DNA of 64,000 nt from UBA5336 sp039818165 (lineage in GTDB: Bacteria > Pseudomonadota > Alphaproteobacteria > Caulobacterales > Hyphomonadaceae): contig JBCBUL010000009.1 of assembly GCA_039818165.1 (NCBI GenBank), forward strand, positions 26,316-90,315. Direction: 5' to 3'. Position 1 is the stretch's first letter, and every line of letters starts with the position of its first letter. This document shows positions 15,800 to 23,930 of the stretch, piece after piece. The translations under genes and the position numbers were made by a program. The notes beneath the pieces are model-generated. The model was given only the letters and a program-made list of their open reading frames with translations, did no database searches and had not been told where the DNA came from.

Positions 15800-17140
15800 T
15801 CAGGTTGCTTCGGCGTAGAGGTCGTAGTGGTCCGCATCGGTGATGCGTGCACGGATAATGTCGCCGGGCGCCAGTTCAGCCTCGCTGGTCACGTAGACCA
15901 CGCCATCAATCTCCGGTGCGTCTGCCTTGCTGCGACCGACCCATTCGCCTGCTTCGTCGCTGGGGCCGTCAATGATGATGTCCTGCACCGTATTGGCCTG
16001 CGCTTGTGCCCGGGCGGCTGACACCTCGGCCTGGGCTGCCATGAAACGATGCCAGCGCTCTTCTTTCACGTCTTCATCCACATGGTCCGGCAGGTCTCGG
16101 CTGTCCGCATGGGTGACATTCTCGTATTTGAAACAGCCTGCCCGGTCGATCTTCGCCTCGCGAATGAAGTCCAGAAGGATTTCAAAGTCCTCTTCGGTCT
16201 CGCTCGGAAAGCCCACGATGAAGGTGGACCGGATGGCGAGATCCGGCACCGCTTCACGCCAAGCCTTGATGCGCTCCAGGACGCGGTCCTGCTTCGCCGG
16301 GCGTTTCATGGCCTTCAGCACCTTTGGCGAGGCGTGCTGAAATGGAATGTCCAGATACGGAAGGATGGCGCCGTCGGCCATCAGCTCGATCACGTCGTCC
16401 ACATGGGGGTAGGGGTAAACATAGTGCATCCGCACCCAGGCCCCGAGGCCGCCGAGCCCTCGCGCAAGGTCAATGAAGCGGGTCTGGTAGTCGCTGCCTT
16501 TCCAGGTCTGGGTCGCATACTTCACGTCCAGTCCGTAGGCAGAGGTATCCTGGCTGATCACCATCAGCTCTTTCACCCCCGCGCTCACCAACCGCTCGGC
16601 TTCAGTCAACACATGGTGGATCGGGCGCGAGACCAGGTCTCCGCGCAGGTTCGGGATGATGCAGAAACTGCAGCGATTGTTGCAGCCTTCCGAGATCTTC
16701 AGATAGGCGTAATGCCGAGGGGTGAGCTTCAGCCCGCTTTCCGGGATGAGGTCCTGCAGCGGGTCCGGGGGCGGCGTGAGGTGGGTGTGCACCGCGTCCA
16801 TCACCTGCTCATACTGGTGCGGGCCTGTGACGGCGAGCACTTTGGGGTGCGCCTTTTCGATGACGTCCGGTTCTGCGCCCAGGCAGCCTGTGACGATCAC
16901 CTTGCCGTTCTGCTCAATCGCCTCGCCGATCGCGTCCAGGCTTTCTTCGCGAGCAGAGTCGAGGAAACCGCACGTGTTGACCAGCACCAGATCGGCCCCG
17001 TCATAGTCGGCAGAGATGGCATAGCCTTCCGCCCGCAAGCGGGTGATGATGCGTTCTGAATCGACCAGCGCCTTCGGGCAACCGAGGGATACAATGCCGA
17101 CTTTGGGCGCGGCGCTGACGGGGGTCTGGGTCGTGGTCAT
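15800..17140 (-). CDS. rimO: Ribosomal protein uS12 methylthiotransferase RimO
   Basis: 446 residues with the three domains expected: the N-terminal MTTase domain (SLGCPKALVDSE near 18, VNTCGFLDSA near 54, VTGCLGAE near 83), the radical-SAM motif CNNRCSFC near residue 153, and a C-terminal TRAM domain. It adds methylthio to an aspartate of ribosomal protein uS12. The start overlaps by 4 nt the end of the upstream broken toxin gene, so rimO may be co-transcribed with that toxin-antitoxin pair. It is convergent with the formyltransferase, 3 nt apart. Confidence 0.97.
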   Translation of the reverse strand: MTTTQTPVSAAPKVGIVSLGCPKALVDSERIITRLRAEGYAISADYDGADLVLVNTCGFLDSAREESLDAIGEAIEQNGKVIVTGCLGAEPDVIEKAHPKVLAVTGPHQYEQVMDAVHTHLTPPPDPLQDLIPESGLKLTPRHYAYLKISEGCNNRCSFCIIPNLRGDLVSRPIHHVLTEAERLVSAGVKELMVISQDTSAYGLDVKYATQTWKGSDYQTRFIDLARGLGGLGAWVRMHYVYPYPHVDDVIELMADGAILPYLDIPFQHASPKVLKAMKRPAKQDRVLERIKAWREAVPDLAIRSTFIVGFPSETEEDFEILLDFIREAKIDRAGCFKYENVTHADSRDLPDHVDEDVKEERWHRFMAAQAEVSAARAQAQANTVQDIIIDGPSDEAGEWVGRSKADAPEIDGVVYVTSEAELAPGDIIRARITDADHYDLYAEAT

Positions 17141-17458
17141 GGCTTTGCGTTTCGTATCAGCTCGTCAAAATAGCGGCCCCTGTCACGACCGCCCCAGAAA
17201 ATCGTGAAGATTTCCAGCGAATGGGCGTCAGGGTAGCGCAGGTAAATCAGGAAGTTATCGGCGCAGACCAATTCCTGGCGCTTCTGCGCTTGCGCTAACA
17301 CCAAGTTCGAAGGGTGAACCGGCCAACTTGGTGATCTCGTCTTCAATACTGGCAATCACCTTTTCAGCAGTGACCGCTGAGCCGGACTCTCGCTCGATCC
17401 AGTCAGATACTCCCTTAAGCTCGTCTACAGCTTCTGGAGAAAGGCGATAACGCCTCAC
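17137..17458 (-). pseudogene. RelE/ParE-type toxin, frameshifted
   Basis: The first part, from ATG at 17458, reads YRLSPEAVDELKGVSDWIE and continues through IEDEITKLAGSPFELG to GIGLRR, then stops at 17255. The missing second half, NFLIYLRYPDAHSLEIF ending in WGGRDRGRYFDEL, continues in another frame to the stop at 17137. Together they give a normal-length ParE/RelE toxin of about 106 residues. Removing one base around 17258-17264 would join them, so the gene is disrupted by a single-base change unless the sequence has an error. It overlaps the antitoxin gene (ATGA) and rimO. Confidence 0.8.
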
Positions 17459-17694
17459 AATTCGCCTTTGGATTTTGCTCTGGCCCTGAGTTCCGACTTC
17501 AGATCATGAAAGACACTTGGCCCATCCAGCCACGGTCCTTCAGCCCGCCGTTCCATTTCCGCAACCCAGATCGCGACCTTGGCGCGGGCATCATCCAACC
17601 CCGCATCAAGCAGCGCTTGCTCATTCGGACAGGCGCCTATGTCGAGGGCGGTCTGGATGAGGCTAGCGGTCTTATCGTCGATTTCCAGGAGCAT
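17455..17694 (-). CDS. Antitoxin of the ParE/RelE-type module
   Basis: 79 residues, acidic N-terminal half and basic C-terminal tail ending RARAKSKGEL. Size, gene order (antitoxin first) and the ATGA overlap with the toxin identify it as the partner of the disrupted ParE/RelE toxin. No standard ribbon-helix-helix motif is obvious, so its DNA-binding class is uncertain. If the toxin is dead, this gene is free to decay but is still open. Confidence 0.65.
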   Translation of the reverse strand: MLLEIDDKTASLIQTALDIGACPNEQALLDAGLDDARAKVAIWVAEMERRAEGPWLDGPSVFHDLKSELRARAKSKGEL

Positions 17695-17726
17695 GGAACA
17701 AACCTAACCCAATCCGGATGCTGGCG

Positions 17727-18059
17727 CTATGCTGCCAGTTCGATGCCCTTGTCGGCCATGAAGTCGCGCAGCTCACCGCTTTCGTACATCTCTCGGAGGA
17801 TGTCGCAGCCGCCGACAAACTCGCCCTTCACATAGAGTTGGGGAATGGTGGGCCAGTCGCTGTAGACCTTTATGCCTTCACGCACGCCCATGTCCTCCAG
17901 CACATTGGTCGAGACATACTCAACGCCCAGAACGTCAAGGATTTGCACCACGGTCGAGCTAAACCCGCATTGGGGGAAAGTCGGCGTGCCCTTCATGAAC
18001 AGGACGACGTCATTCGCCTTAACGGCTTCGTCGATGGCCTTTTGCACATCATCGGACAT
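17727..18059 (-). CDS. grxD: Monothiol glutaredoxin, Grx4 family
   Basis: 110 residues, with the active-site motif QCGFS near residue 31 (monothiol CGFS), the cis-Pro segment WPTIPQLYVKGEFVGG near residue 71 and GGCDILREM after it. Such proteins bind a 2Fe-2S cluster with glutathione and hand it to other proteins, often with BolA. A bolA gene lies 4.7 kb away on the same strand rather than adjacent. The downstream neighbour is the antitoxin gene. AGGAG precedes the ATG at 11 nt. Confidence 0.95.
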   Translation of the reverse strand: MSDDVQKAIDEAVKANDVVLFMKGTPTFPQCGFSSTVVQILDVLGVEYVSTNVLEDMGVREGIKVYSDWPTIPQLYVKGEFVGGCDILREMYESGELRDFMADKGIELAA

Positions 18060-18151
18060 GGAAGTTGGCGCTCCTCTGCGCGTTTGTCTTTGCTGGAGCC
18101 CATGTGAGGACAGGTGGGCGAGCGGTCAAGGCGTAGCTAACTTCGCGCGCT

Positions 18152-18868
18152 TTAGTGCAACAGAAGCTGGTAGCCCGCATCGGTGTCGTCGTCATAGTCG
18201 CCCGGTTCTATGGGTTCGCCGTTGAAGTAGACCGCGATATCATCACCAATCTCGCGATAGCCATTGAAACGCATGACAAGGTTCCACTCATCATGGGCGC
18301 CTTTGCTGTAGGCGCTTGAGCCACGGATGGCGTAGTAGCGCAGGAACCTCGCGCGCTTTTCCGGATCTTCCGCGATCTCTTTCAGGCTTTTGGATGTCTT
18401 GGCATGCGCGTCGAGCCAGGCCGCGACGGTGCCGATACGGTCGTCGCACGTGGCGCCAAAGAAGGACCAAACATCCTTCGGCCCCACGAAATACACCATG
18501 TCGATGAGCGAGCCCTTGCCGTCGGGCCCGGCCAGCACGTCGGCCCAAACCGCCATATAGTCGCCCCCGCGTGCTGACTTTGGCAAATTGTACTTTGCCG
18601 GATTCAGCACCCAGAGCTGATCGCCAAACTGTCGCTCAACGTCTGCGGTGATCGCCGCGGCCATGTCAGTGTTGGTCTGGAAGTGGCCTCCGCCCCGGCT
18701 GCTGATCGGGACCGAGAGATAGGCGAAGAATTTACCGGCCGCTTTTTGCTCAGCGACCTCTTCGGAGATTTCGTCGATGAGGTGCTCTATGGGTTCCACC
18801 AGGCCCGGGTCGATATTGAACACAAAGCCTGCGCGGCTCTGATATGGCAGTCTCAAAGTGTGTGACAT
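18152..18868 (-). CDS. Unknown protein, possibly nucleoside deoxyribosyltransferase-like
   Basis: 238 residues from the ATG with AGGGGA 6 nt upstream. No family is certain. The stretch FAYLSVPISSRGGGHF near residue 48, followed by VLNPAKYNLPK near 87, GGDYMAVWADVLAGPDG near 101 and MVYFVGPKDVWSFFG near 123 recalls the order of motifs in nucleoside 2-deoxyribosyltransferases and related base-exchange enzymes. The C-terminal half is not recognised and ends in an acidic segment. A perfect palindrome lies 33 bp upstream, suggesting regulated expression. Confidence 0.5.
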   Translation of the reverse strand: MSHTLRLPYQSRAGFVFNIDPGLVEPIEHLIDEISEEVAEQKAAGKFFAYLSVPISSRGGGHFQTNTDMAAAITADVERQFGDQLWVLNPAKYNLPKSARGGDYMAVWADVLAGPDGKGSLIDMVYFVGPKDVWSFFGATCDDRIGTVAAWLDAHAKTSKSLKEIAEDPEKRARFLRYYAIRGSSAYSKGAHDEWNLVMRFNGYREIGDDIAVYFNGEPIEPGDYDDDTDAGYQLLLH

Positions 18869-18901
18869 CACGCGTCCCCTCGTTCAGTGTTGCGTTCCAA
18901 G

Positions 18902-18919
18902 TCTATCCGAGCGGATAGA
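18902..18919. promoter_or_regulatory. Perfect 8-2-8 palindrome, candidate operator
   Basis: TCTATCCG, a 2-bp spacer AG, then CGGATAGA form a perfect inverted repeat. It lies in the 134-bp divergent region between the deoxyribosyltransferase-like gene and the hotdog thioesterase, 33 bp upstream of the former. Size and symmetry fit a dimeric repressor or activator. No regulator gene is adjacent, so the binding factor is unknown. Confidence 0.55.
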
Positions 18920-19002
18920 TTTGCGAAACCGGTCGGCGCGCCTGTGACAGTTTTGCCCGGCGTAACCGGGCCCTTTGGAGACTAGGCTCGTAGTGAGCTG
19001 CC

Positions 19003-19404
19003 ATGGAGGTGACCTTGTCCGATAGTCTTTCCGACGCCATGCCGTTTTCGAAACTGATGGGCGTGGTGATCGAGGATGCGCAACCCGATTGCATCACTGG
19101 ATCACTGTTGGTGCGCGAAGACCTCTGTACAACTGGCGGCATACTCCATGGCGGAGCGATCATGGCGTTCGCCGATGCGTTGGGTGGGGTTGGCGCTTTC
19201 CTGAGCCTTCCCAAAGGGGCGGGCGGGACAACAACGGTTGAAAGCAAGACCAATTTCCTGGGCGGTGCAAAGCTCGGGCAGACGGTTCACGCCACCACAA
19301 CCCCCGTCAAAATCGGCGCGAGACTCTCTGTGTGGCAGACGCAAATCGAGACCGAGAACGGTAAGCAAGTCGCTCTGGTCACCCAGACCCAGATGGTACT
19401 TTAG
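19003..19404 (+). CDS. PaaI-like hotdog-fold thioesterase
   Basis: 133 residues with the hotdog thioesterase signature: GGILHGGAIMAFADALGGVGAF near residue 46, with HGG and a following acidic residue, and VESKTNFLGGAKLGQ near 80. Such enzymes hydrolyse acyl- or aroyl-CoA thioesters. The ATG at 19003 has only a weak site; a TTG at 19015 with GGAGG in front is an alternative that would shorten the protein by 4 residues. It is divergent from the gene at 18152 and convergent with the acyltransferase, 3 nt apart. Confidence 0.85.
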   Translation: MEVTLSDSLSDAMPFSKLMGVVIEDAQPDCITGSLLVREDLCTTGGILHGGAIMAFADALGGVGAFLSLPKGAGGTTTVESKTNFLGGAKLGQTVHATTTPVKIGARLSVWQTQIETENGKQVALVTQTQMVL

Positions 19405-19407
19405 GCG

Positions 19408-20139
19408 TCAGATCCCGCGCATTTCCGGCGTGTGGAATGGATAGGCAGAGACCGCTTCGGCGGCTGCCCTTGCATCTGGGCAGGCGCTATGGGCGCCGCG
19501 CAGATCGTCGGGCAGGCCCTCTGCGATGCGCGCCATGATCTCGGCGCCATAGGCGTCCAGCGCTTCGCGGCGCACGCGACCTCTGGATGTGATGACGGGT
19601 GCTGAAACGGGGGCGTGGTAGGTCACCTTCAACGGCGCCCTTGTCCCTGTCAGCACGTGTTCGGCGCCCTCAATGCTTACCGGCACCACACGGGCGCCGC
19701 TCGTGGCGGCCAGATATGCCATGCCGGGGCGAGCCGGGCGCAGGAGGCCGGCCCAGTTTCCACCTTCTGGGAAAATGCCCATCACCCCGCCTTGCTCCAA
19801 AATCTCCAAAGCGCCGCGTAGGGTCGAGCGGCTGAACGCGCCACGATACGCCGGGATGAAGCCCCACATTTTTGGTATCATGCGCGACCATTTTGGCGAG
19901 TTCACCCGGTCAGCCCCACCAACGAATTCCACCATGCGCGGCGTTGCAGCGAGGATGACGGGCGGATCGACGAAGGTGAAGTGGTTTGGCGCCAGAATGA
20001 CCGGCCCTTCGCCGGGCAAATGTTCGAGCCCGCGTACTTCCATGCGAGACAGCGCCGCTAGCAGCGCCCGCGTTGTCCCACGCAGAACGGCCCTTACGGC
20101 CCGCCGACGCGGGTATCGATACGTGTAAACCTCTCCCAT
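19408..20139 (-). CDS. Lysophospholipid acyltransferase family protein (PlsC-like)
   Basis: About 243 residues. The acyltransferase motifs are present: NHFTFVDPPVILA (H-x4-D), AYRGAFSRSTLRGAL, FPEGGNWAG and the later VVPVSIEGAEHV. It would acylate lysophosphatidic acid or another lysolipid at the inner membrane. The start is uncertain: ATG at 20139 (MGEVYTYRYPRR) fits the family best, while an ATG at 20211 would add an Ala-rich segment that overlaps the leader of the divergent nitroreductase gene. Confidence 0.82.
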   Translation of the reverse strand: MGEVYTYRYPRRRAVRAVLRGTTRALLAALSRMEVRGLEHLPGEGPVILAPNHFTFVDPPVILAATPRMVEFVGGADRVNSPKWSRMIPKMWGFIPAYRGAFSRSTLRGALEILEQGGVMGIFPEGGNWAGLLRPARPGMAYLAATSGARVVPVSIEGAEHVLTGTRAPLKVTYHAPVSAPVITSRGRVRREALDAYGAEIMARIAEGLPDDLRGAHSACPDARAAAEAVSAYPFHTPEMRGI

Positions 20140-20233
20140 CCCACAAAGCGTGGACGCGATTGCCGCAAAGCTCAAGCTTGCGGCTGCGGCCAAAGCCGCC
20201 GTAGTTTGCAACCAAAGCCGGAGGAGCGCTGCA

Positions 20234-20911
20234 ATGAACTATGATGAGGTGATCAATGGGCGGCGGTCCATTCGAGGGTTTCTGGACAAGCCGGTGCCGC
20301 GCGATGTGATCGAAGGGGTGCTCGCCCTCGCGATGCGCGCGCCGACCTCCTACAACACCCAGCCCTGGAACTTCCATATCATTGCTGGGGCGCCCCTCGA
20401 TGCCATTCGCCAGGGGAATACCGAGCGGATCATGGCAGGCGTGCCCGATAGCCGCGAGTTTCGCGCCGGTCCGGGGTATGAAAACGAGCATCGCGGTCGC
20501 CAGATCGAAATCGCAAAGCAGCTGTTTGGTGCCATGGGCATTGAGCGAGAGGACAAAGCGGGGCGCCAGGACTGGGTGCTGCGCGGCTTTCGCCAATTCG
20601 ACGCGCCGGTATCGGTGATCGTCAGCTACGACAAGACCATCCACGGCAGCGATATCGCCCCGTTCGATTGCGGCGGCGTGACGAATGCACTGGTGAATGC
20701 CGCATGGTCGCGCGGGCTCGGCTGCGTCATCAACTCGCAAGGGATCATGCAGAGTCCGGTGGTGCGCGAGCACGCAGGCATCCCTGAAGACCAGGTGATC
20801 ATGATCGCAATCGCCATGGGCTGGCCTGACGAGACCTTCCCGGCCAATGCCGTGGTCTCAAAACGCCGCTCGGTGGATGAAGCAGCCCGGTTTGTGGGGT
20901 TTGAGGACTAG
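20234..20911 (+). CDS. Nitroreductase family protein
   Basis: 225 residues from an ATG with GGAGGAG 7 nt upstream; a more distant ATG at 20150 is not supported. FMN-binding motifs are visible: GRRSIRGFLDKPVP near residue 9, APTSYNTQPWNFHII near 40 and GLGCVINSQGI near 160. The enzyme would reduce nitro or quinone compounds with NAD(P)H. The stop overlaps the stop of the convergent TIR gene by 4 nt. Confidence 0.9.
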   Translation: MNYDEVINGRRSIRGFLDKPVPRDVIEGVLALAMRAPTSYNTQPWNFHIIAGAPLDAIRQGNTERIMAGVPDSREFRAGPGYENEHRGRQIEIAKQLFGAMGIEREDKAGRQDWVLRGFRQFDAPVSVIVSYDKTIHGSDIAPFDCGGVTNALVNAAWSRGLGCVINSQGIMQSPVVREHAGIPEDQVIMIAIAMGWPDETFPANAVVSKRRSVDEAARFVGFED

Positions 20912-22686
20912 AGCCAGATCTCGACGCGATTGCGGGGCAGGCCGCCATATCGGCCATCGAGCGAGATAACACGATAGGTGTCGGCGGTGGCCCACGCGTT
21001 CCGGTTCGGGATGCCAGAGGCGATGTCCGCGCAGATCTCCCTCAGGGCGTCGGCTTGAGCCAGTTGTTGATCATAATAGTAGCGAACGGACCGGTTCCGT
21101 CCGGGAGGCGCGGGCACGAGTTCAATGCCGAGAACGCGATAGCCAAGGGCTTCCAATCCTTCAGCGAGCCTCTGAGCGTCTCCGCGTTGGGCTTCATCGG
21201 AAATGTGCAGATAGACATCGTTGATCAGGAAAGAATCGTCTTCCGGCGATGGCCGGGGTGTTGGCGCCGTTATGATCGCATCCTGCGGTTCACGGGTTTC
21301 CTCGGAAACTACTTCCTCATCGGTCAACACTGGGTCTGGTTCAGGTGCCGGAGCGGGCGGAGTCGTGCTGCCGCGACCCGGCGCCGTGGGGCGCGGTGTT
21401 TGCGGTTGGGTGACCTCAACAAACTGAACTGCGCAGCTGTCATCGGCCACACAGAGGGCATCGCCCATGCCATCGCATTGGGGGTGCGGCGCGCGCCAAG
21501 TGTTCAAAGTCACGGCAGTAAACAGCGGGCGCAACGTTTCAGGTGCTGCCTCCAGAACATTTCTTGCCGACTGTGCGCCGGCGCCCGTATCGGCCTGGCA
21601 CGCCAGAAATGCGCTTGCCAAATGAAAGGTCGCCTGGGTCTGCTCACTGGCTTCTGACAGCACCTCAGCCACGCCGCTCAGTTCGGCCTGCGCATCTTCG
21701 TACTGGCGCGTATTCAGCAACGCGCTAGCCAGATCCAGGGCGATTTCCACACGGATCGGTTTCACGCTTTCGCGGTCGATCTTCTCGATTGTGATCAGGC
21801 CGTTGGAGAGGGCCGCTTCGGCATTGGACAAAAGCCGTTCACTTTCGCTTTGATCCTGTTCGCGGACATTCGATACGAGGCTGCTCCTCCCTTCGGCCCA
21901 GTTTCGCGCCGCTTCCGTAAGCAATGTGCTGTCGCGCTCGGCCAGATTGACGGACTGGTACGCGAACCACGCCACGCCGGTTGCGATGACGCTGGCGATG
22001 ATGGCGAAACCGCCGAGCGCTGAGAGAATGGCGCGGTTGCGCTTGGTGCGTTGCTCGGCCCGCGCCCGTGCGTCCTGGCTGGCTGTGATATAGGCAGCAA
22101 TCTGCTCGGGCACGCCCTCAAGCGCCACTTCCCGCTTCATCCAGGTCTCCGCCTGGGTCAGCTGGTCTCCGGTCAGAAGGTCATCCTCGCGGGCCGTCCA
22201 GCCATTCGCCTTGTCTTCATAGCGGCGGCGCAGGCGCAGGCGTTCCAGGTCAAACCGCAGGGCGCGTTTCAGATCGCCCATGCCTTCGTAAAATCCGCGG
22301 CCATCGCCAGGCTGCAGCGGGAAAAAATAAATGTAATTCAGTTTTGCGATCGCATCGTCGGGCAGAAGGGTGAGCGCCCTTGGGACGACCGGGATGAGCC
22401 TTTTGCCTGCTGCCACAGCTTCATCGAACTCGCTCCGGCAATTGTCCGAGGTAACCCAGTCATCGGTGAGGACGAACAGGAGCGTGTCGCACGAGGAGAT
22501 CATTTCACTCAGGCGCGAGCGCCAGGCTTCGCTGGGGGCTATGTCAGTCCGGTCGACCTGGGGGTCGTAGCCCTCATCTTTGAGCAACTGAATGATTTGC
22601 TGCGTGAAGTCCCTGTCGTTCCACGAATAGGAAACAAATATGTTTCCGCCGCTGGCCGCCGCCTCACTTGAGTCCTGCTGAAGCAT
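20908..22686 (-). CDS. TIR-domain protein with one membrane helix and a periplasmic C-terminal domain
   Basis: 592 residues from the ATG with GAGGGAG 7 nt upstream. Residues 14-130 form a TIR domain: NIFVSYSWNDRDF opens it, and NCRSEFDEAV places Glu86 where NAD-cleaving TIR domains have the catalytic Glu. A basic helical linker leads to one membrane helix near 219-243, then a helical region, a Pro-rich linker (about 427-482) and a C-terminal domain (about 486-592) whose VYLHISDEAQRGDAQRLAE start resembles LytR-C/SPOR-like domains. TIR faces the cytoplasm and the rest the periplasm by inference. An envelope-sensing NADase or defence effector is possible. Confidence 0.8.
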   Translation of the reverse strand: MLQQDSSEAAASGGNIFVSYSWNDRDFTQQIIQLLKDEGYDPQVDRTDIAPSEAWRSRLSEMISSCDTLLFVLTDDWVTSDNCRSEFDEAVAAGKRLIPVVPRALTLLPDDAIAKLNYIYFFPLQPGDGRGFYEGMGDLKRALRFDLERLRLRRRYEDKANGWTAREDDLLTGDQLTQAETWMKREVALEGVPEQIAAYITASQDARARAEQRTKRNRAILSALGGFAIIASVIATGVAWFAYQSVNLAERDSTLLTEAARNWAEGRSSLVSNVREQDQSESERLLSNAEAALSNGLITIEKIDRESVKPIRVEIALDLASALLNTRQYEDAQAELSGVAEVLSEASEQTQATFHLASAFLACQADTGAGAQSARNVLEAAPETLRPLFTAVTLNTWRAPHPQCDGMGDALCVADDSCAVQFVEVTQPQTPRPTAPGRGSTTPPAPAPEPDPVLTDEEVVSEETREPQDAIITAPTPRPSPEDDSFLINDVYLHISDEAQRGDAQRLAEGLEALGYRVLGIELVPAPPGRNRSVRYYYDQQLAQADALREICADIASGIPNRNAWATADTYRVISLDGRYGGLPRNRVEIWL

Positions 22687-22758
22687 CGCCACACTCCCTC
22701 GGGGTTACTCACGGACTTTATCGTCCATCGCGTTGCGAGCGCCAATCAAACAAATGTG

Positions 22759-22989
22759 TCAGGGCGCTTTTGTCTTCAGAGCCAACGCATGGAGTTCCCC
22801 ACCCATTTTTCCCTTCAGCGCCGCATACACCATCTGGTGCTGTTTCACGCGGGACACGCCTGCGAACTGGGGCGACACGATTTCCGCCTGCCAATGGTCA
22901 TTGTCTCCGGCGAGGTCGGTCAGCGTGATCTCAGCTTCCGGGAAGGCGTCGGTGAGGTGGGCGAGCAGCGTGTCGCGGTCCATGGCCAT
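22759..22989 (-). CDS. bolA: BolA family protein
   Basis: 76 residues, a typical short BolA. The signature GVSRVKQHQMVYAALKGKMGGELHALALKT gives the conserved helix and the invariant His in the last part (cited here as separate pieces: SRVKQHQMVY and GGELHALAL). AAAGGAG lies 7 nt before the ATG. BolA partners Grx4-type glutaredoxins in 2Fe-2S cluster handling; grxD lies 4.7 kb away in the same orientation. The TIR gene begins 72 nt downstream on the same strand. Confidence 0.93.
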   Translation of the reverse strand: MAMDRDTLLAHLTDAFPEAEITLTDLAGDNDHWQAEIVSPQFAGVSRVKQHQMVYAALKGKMGGELHALALKTKAP

Positions 22990-23025
22990 GGGGTGTCTCC
23001 TTTGCGCCTATTTAGTAACGCCGGC

Positions 23026-23667
23026 TCAGCGCGCCAGATTGAGCCGCATGCGTTCATAGGCATTGATGGCAGTATCGTACTTGGCCTGTTCCTCGCGCAT
23101 GACAGGGTCGGCCCGGGCGATTTCAGCATCGACTGCATTGCGCCGTTCGCCGAGTTCGGTGATGCGCTGGGCGATCTGGCTTCGGGCGGCGGGTTCACGC
23201 TCGGCATTGAAGGCCTGACTCAGGCGCGCGCCTTCGGCATTGATAGCGTCACGTTGGTCGGTCAGTTGTTTGTACTGGGTCTGCATTTGCTGCCAGCGCT
23301 GGGCGGCGGCGCGGGTGTCACGCCCCATCTCGAACGCGCTGCGCTGGGCTGTATCCATTGGTTCACAGACAAAGGGGTCACCGACGCTCTGGAGCGACGC
23401 TTCCAACAGGGTTGCCGGCTGGCAGTAAGTGGCGAGGCCCTTCTCGCGCCCTGCCGTGTAGGCCTCCAGGTCTGGCTCGATGCCGTGTTCCTTACAGGCG
23501 ATGATCTCGTCATTCAGCGCCGTCATTGCCTGGCCAGACTGGCCATCGTTGAATCCGAGAGCGCGCCAGTCCGCGCTTGCGCATTGCTCGGCGGACAAGC
23601 GTGGTTGGGATGCACATCCCGCCAGCGTCAAAGCCGCAAGCCCGACTGCCAACATACATTTTCTCAT
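23026..23667 (-). CDS. DUF2799 lipoprotein
   Basis: 213 residues with a lipoprotein signal peptide, lipobox LAGC at 15-18. The start of the mature protein carries DWRALGFNDGQSG, the DUF2799 hallmark, followed by a Cys-containing middle and a long coiled-coil-like helix (about residues 110-205) rich in Gln, Glu and Arg. Probably outer-membrane or periplasmic. Function of the family is unknown. It is 36 nt upstream of bolA on the same strand and may share its transcript. Confidence 0.85.
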   Translation of the reverse strand: MRKCMLAVGLAALTLAGCASQPRLSAEQCASADWRALGFNDGQSGQAMTALNDEIIACKEHGIEPDLEAYTAGREKGLATYCQPATLLEASLQSVGDPFVCEPMDTAQRSAFEMGRDTRAAAQRWQQMQTQYKQLTDQRDAINAEGARLSQAFNAEREPAARSQIAQRITELGERRNAVDAEIARADPVMREEQAKYDTAINAYERMRLNLAR

Positions 23668-23930
23668 ATGCTAAGCCCTTTCCCGACTTCCCCTGCGGTT
23701 TGGCATGGCCCTGTGCGGGTCTCCGGGTCAATTGTGCGGCGCACACTTTTTTGATCCAAAGTTAGGCAAGGCAAACGAAAACAGCTTTGACGGAGCGCCT
23801 GCGTTTGTGCATAGGACTGGCGCATCGATTGCAGTGGCGGTGGTTTACGTTGCGGTAGTGCCTTCCCATATAGAAGACGCTGTCGGGTCCTCCGGTGTGC
23901 AGTAAAGATTACAGTGGGAGAGTGGGCGGT

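Noticed and set aside
16049..17059. Plus-strand open frame of 336 codons opposite rimO
   Set aside because: Antisense to a well-supported radical-SAM enzyme; translated product shows no domain.
22756..23754. Plus-strand open frame of 332 codons opposite bolA and the DUF2799 gene
   Set aside because: It spans two real genes and their intergenic space on the other strand and has no recognisable domain or ribosome site.
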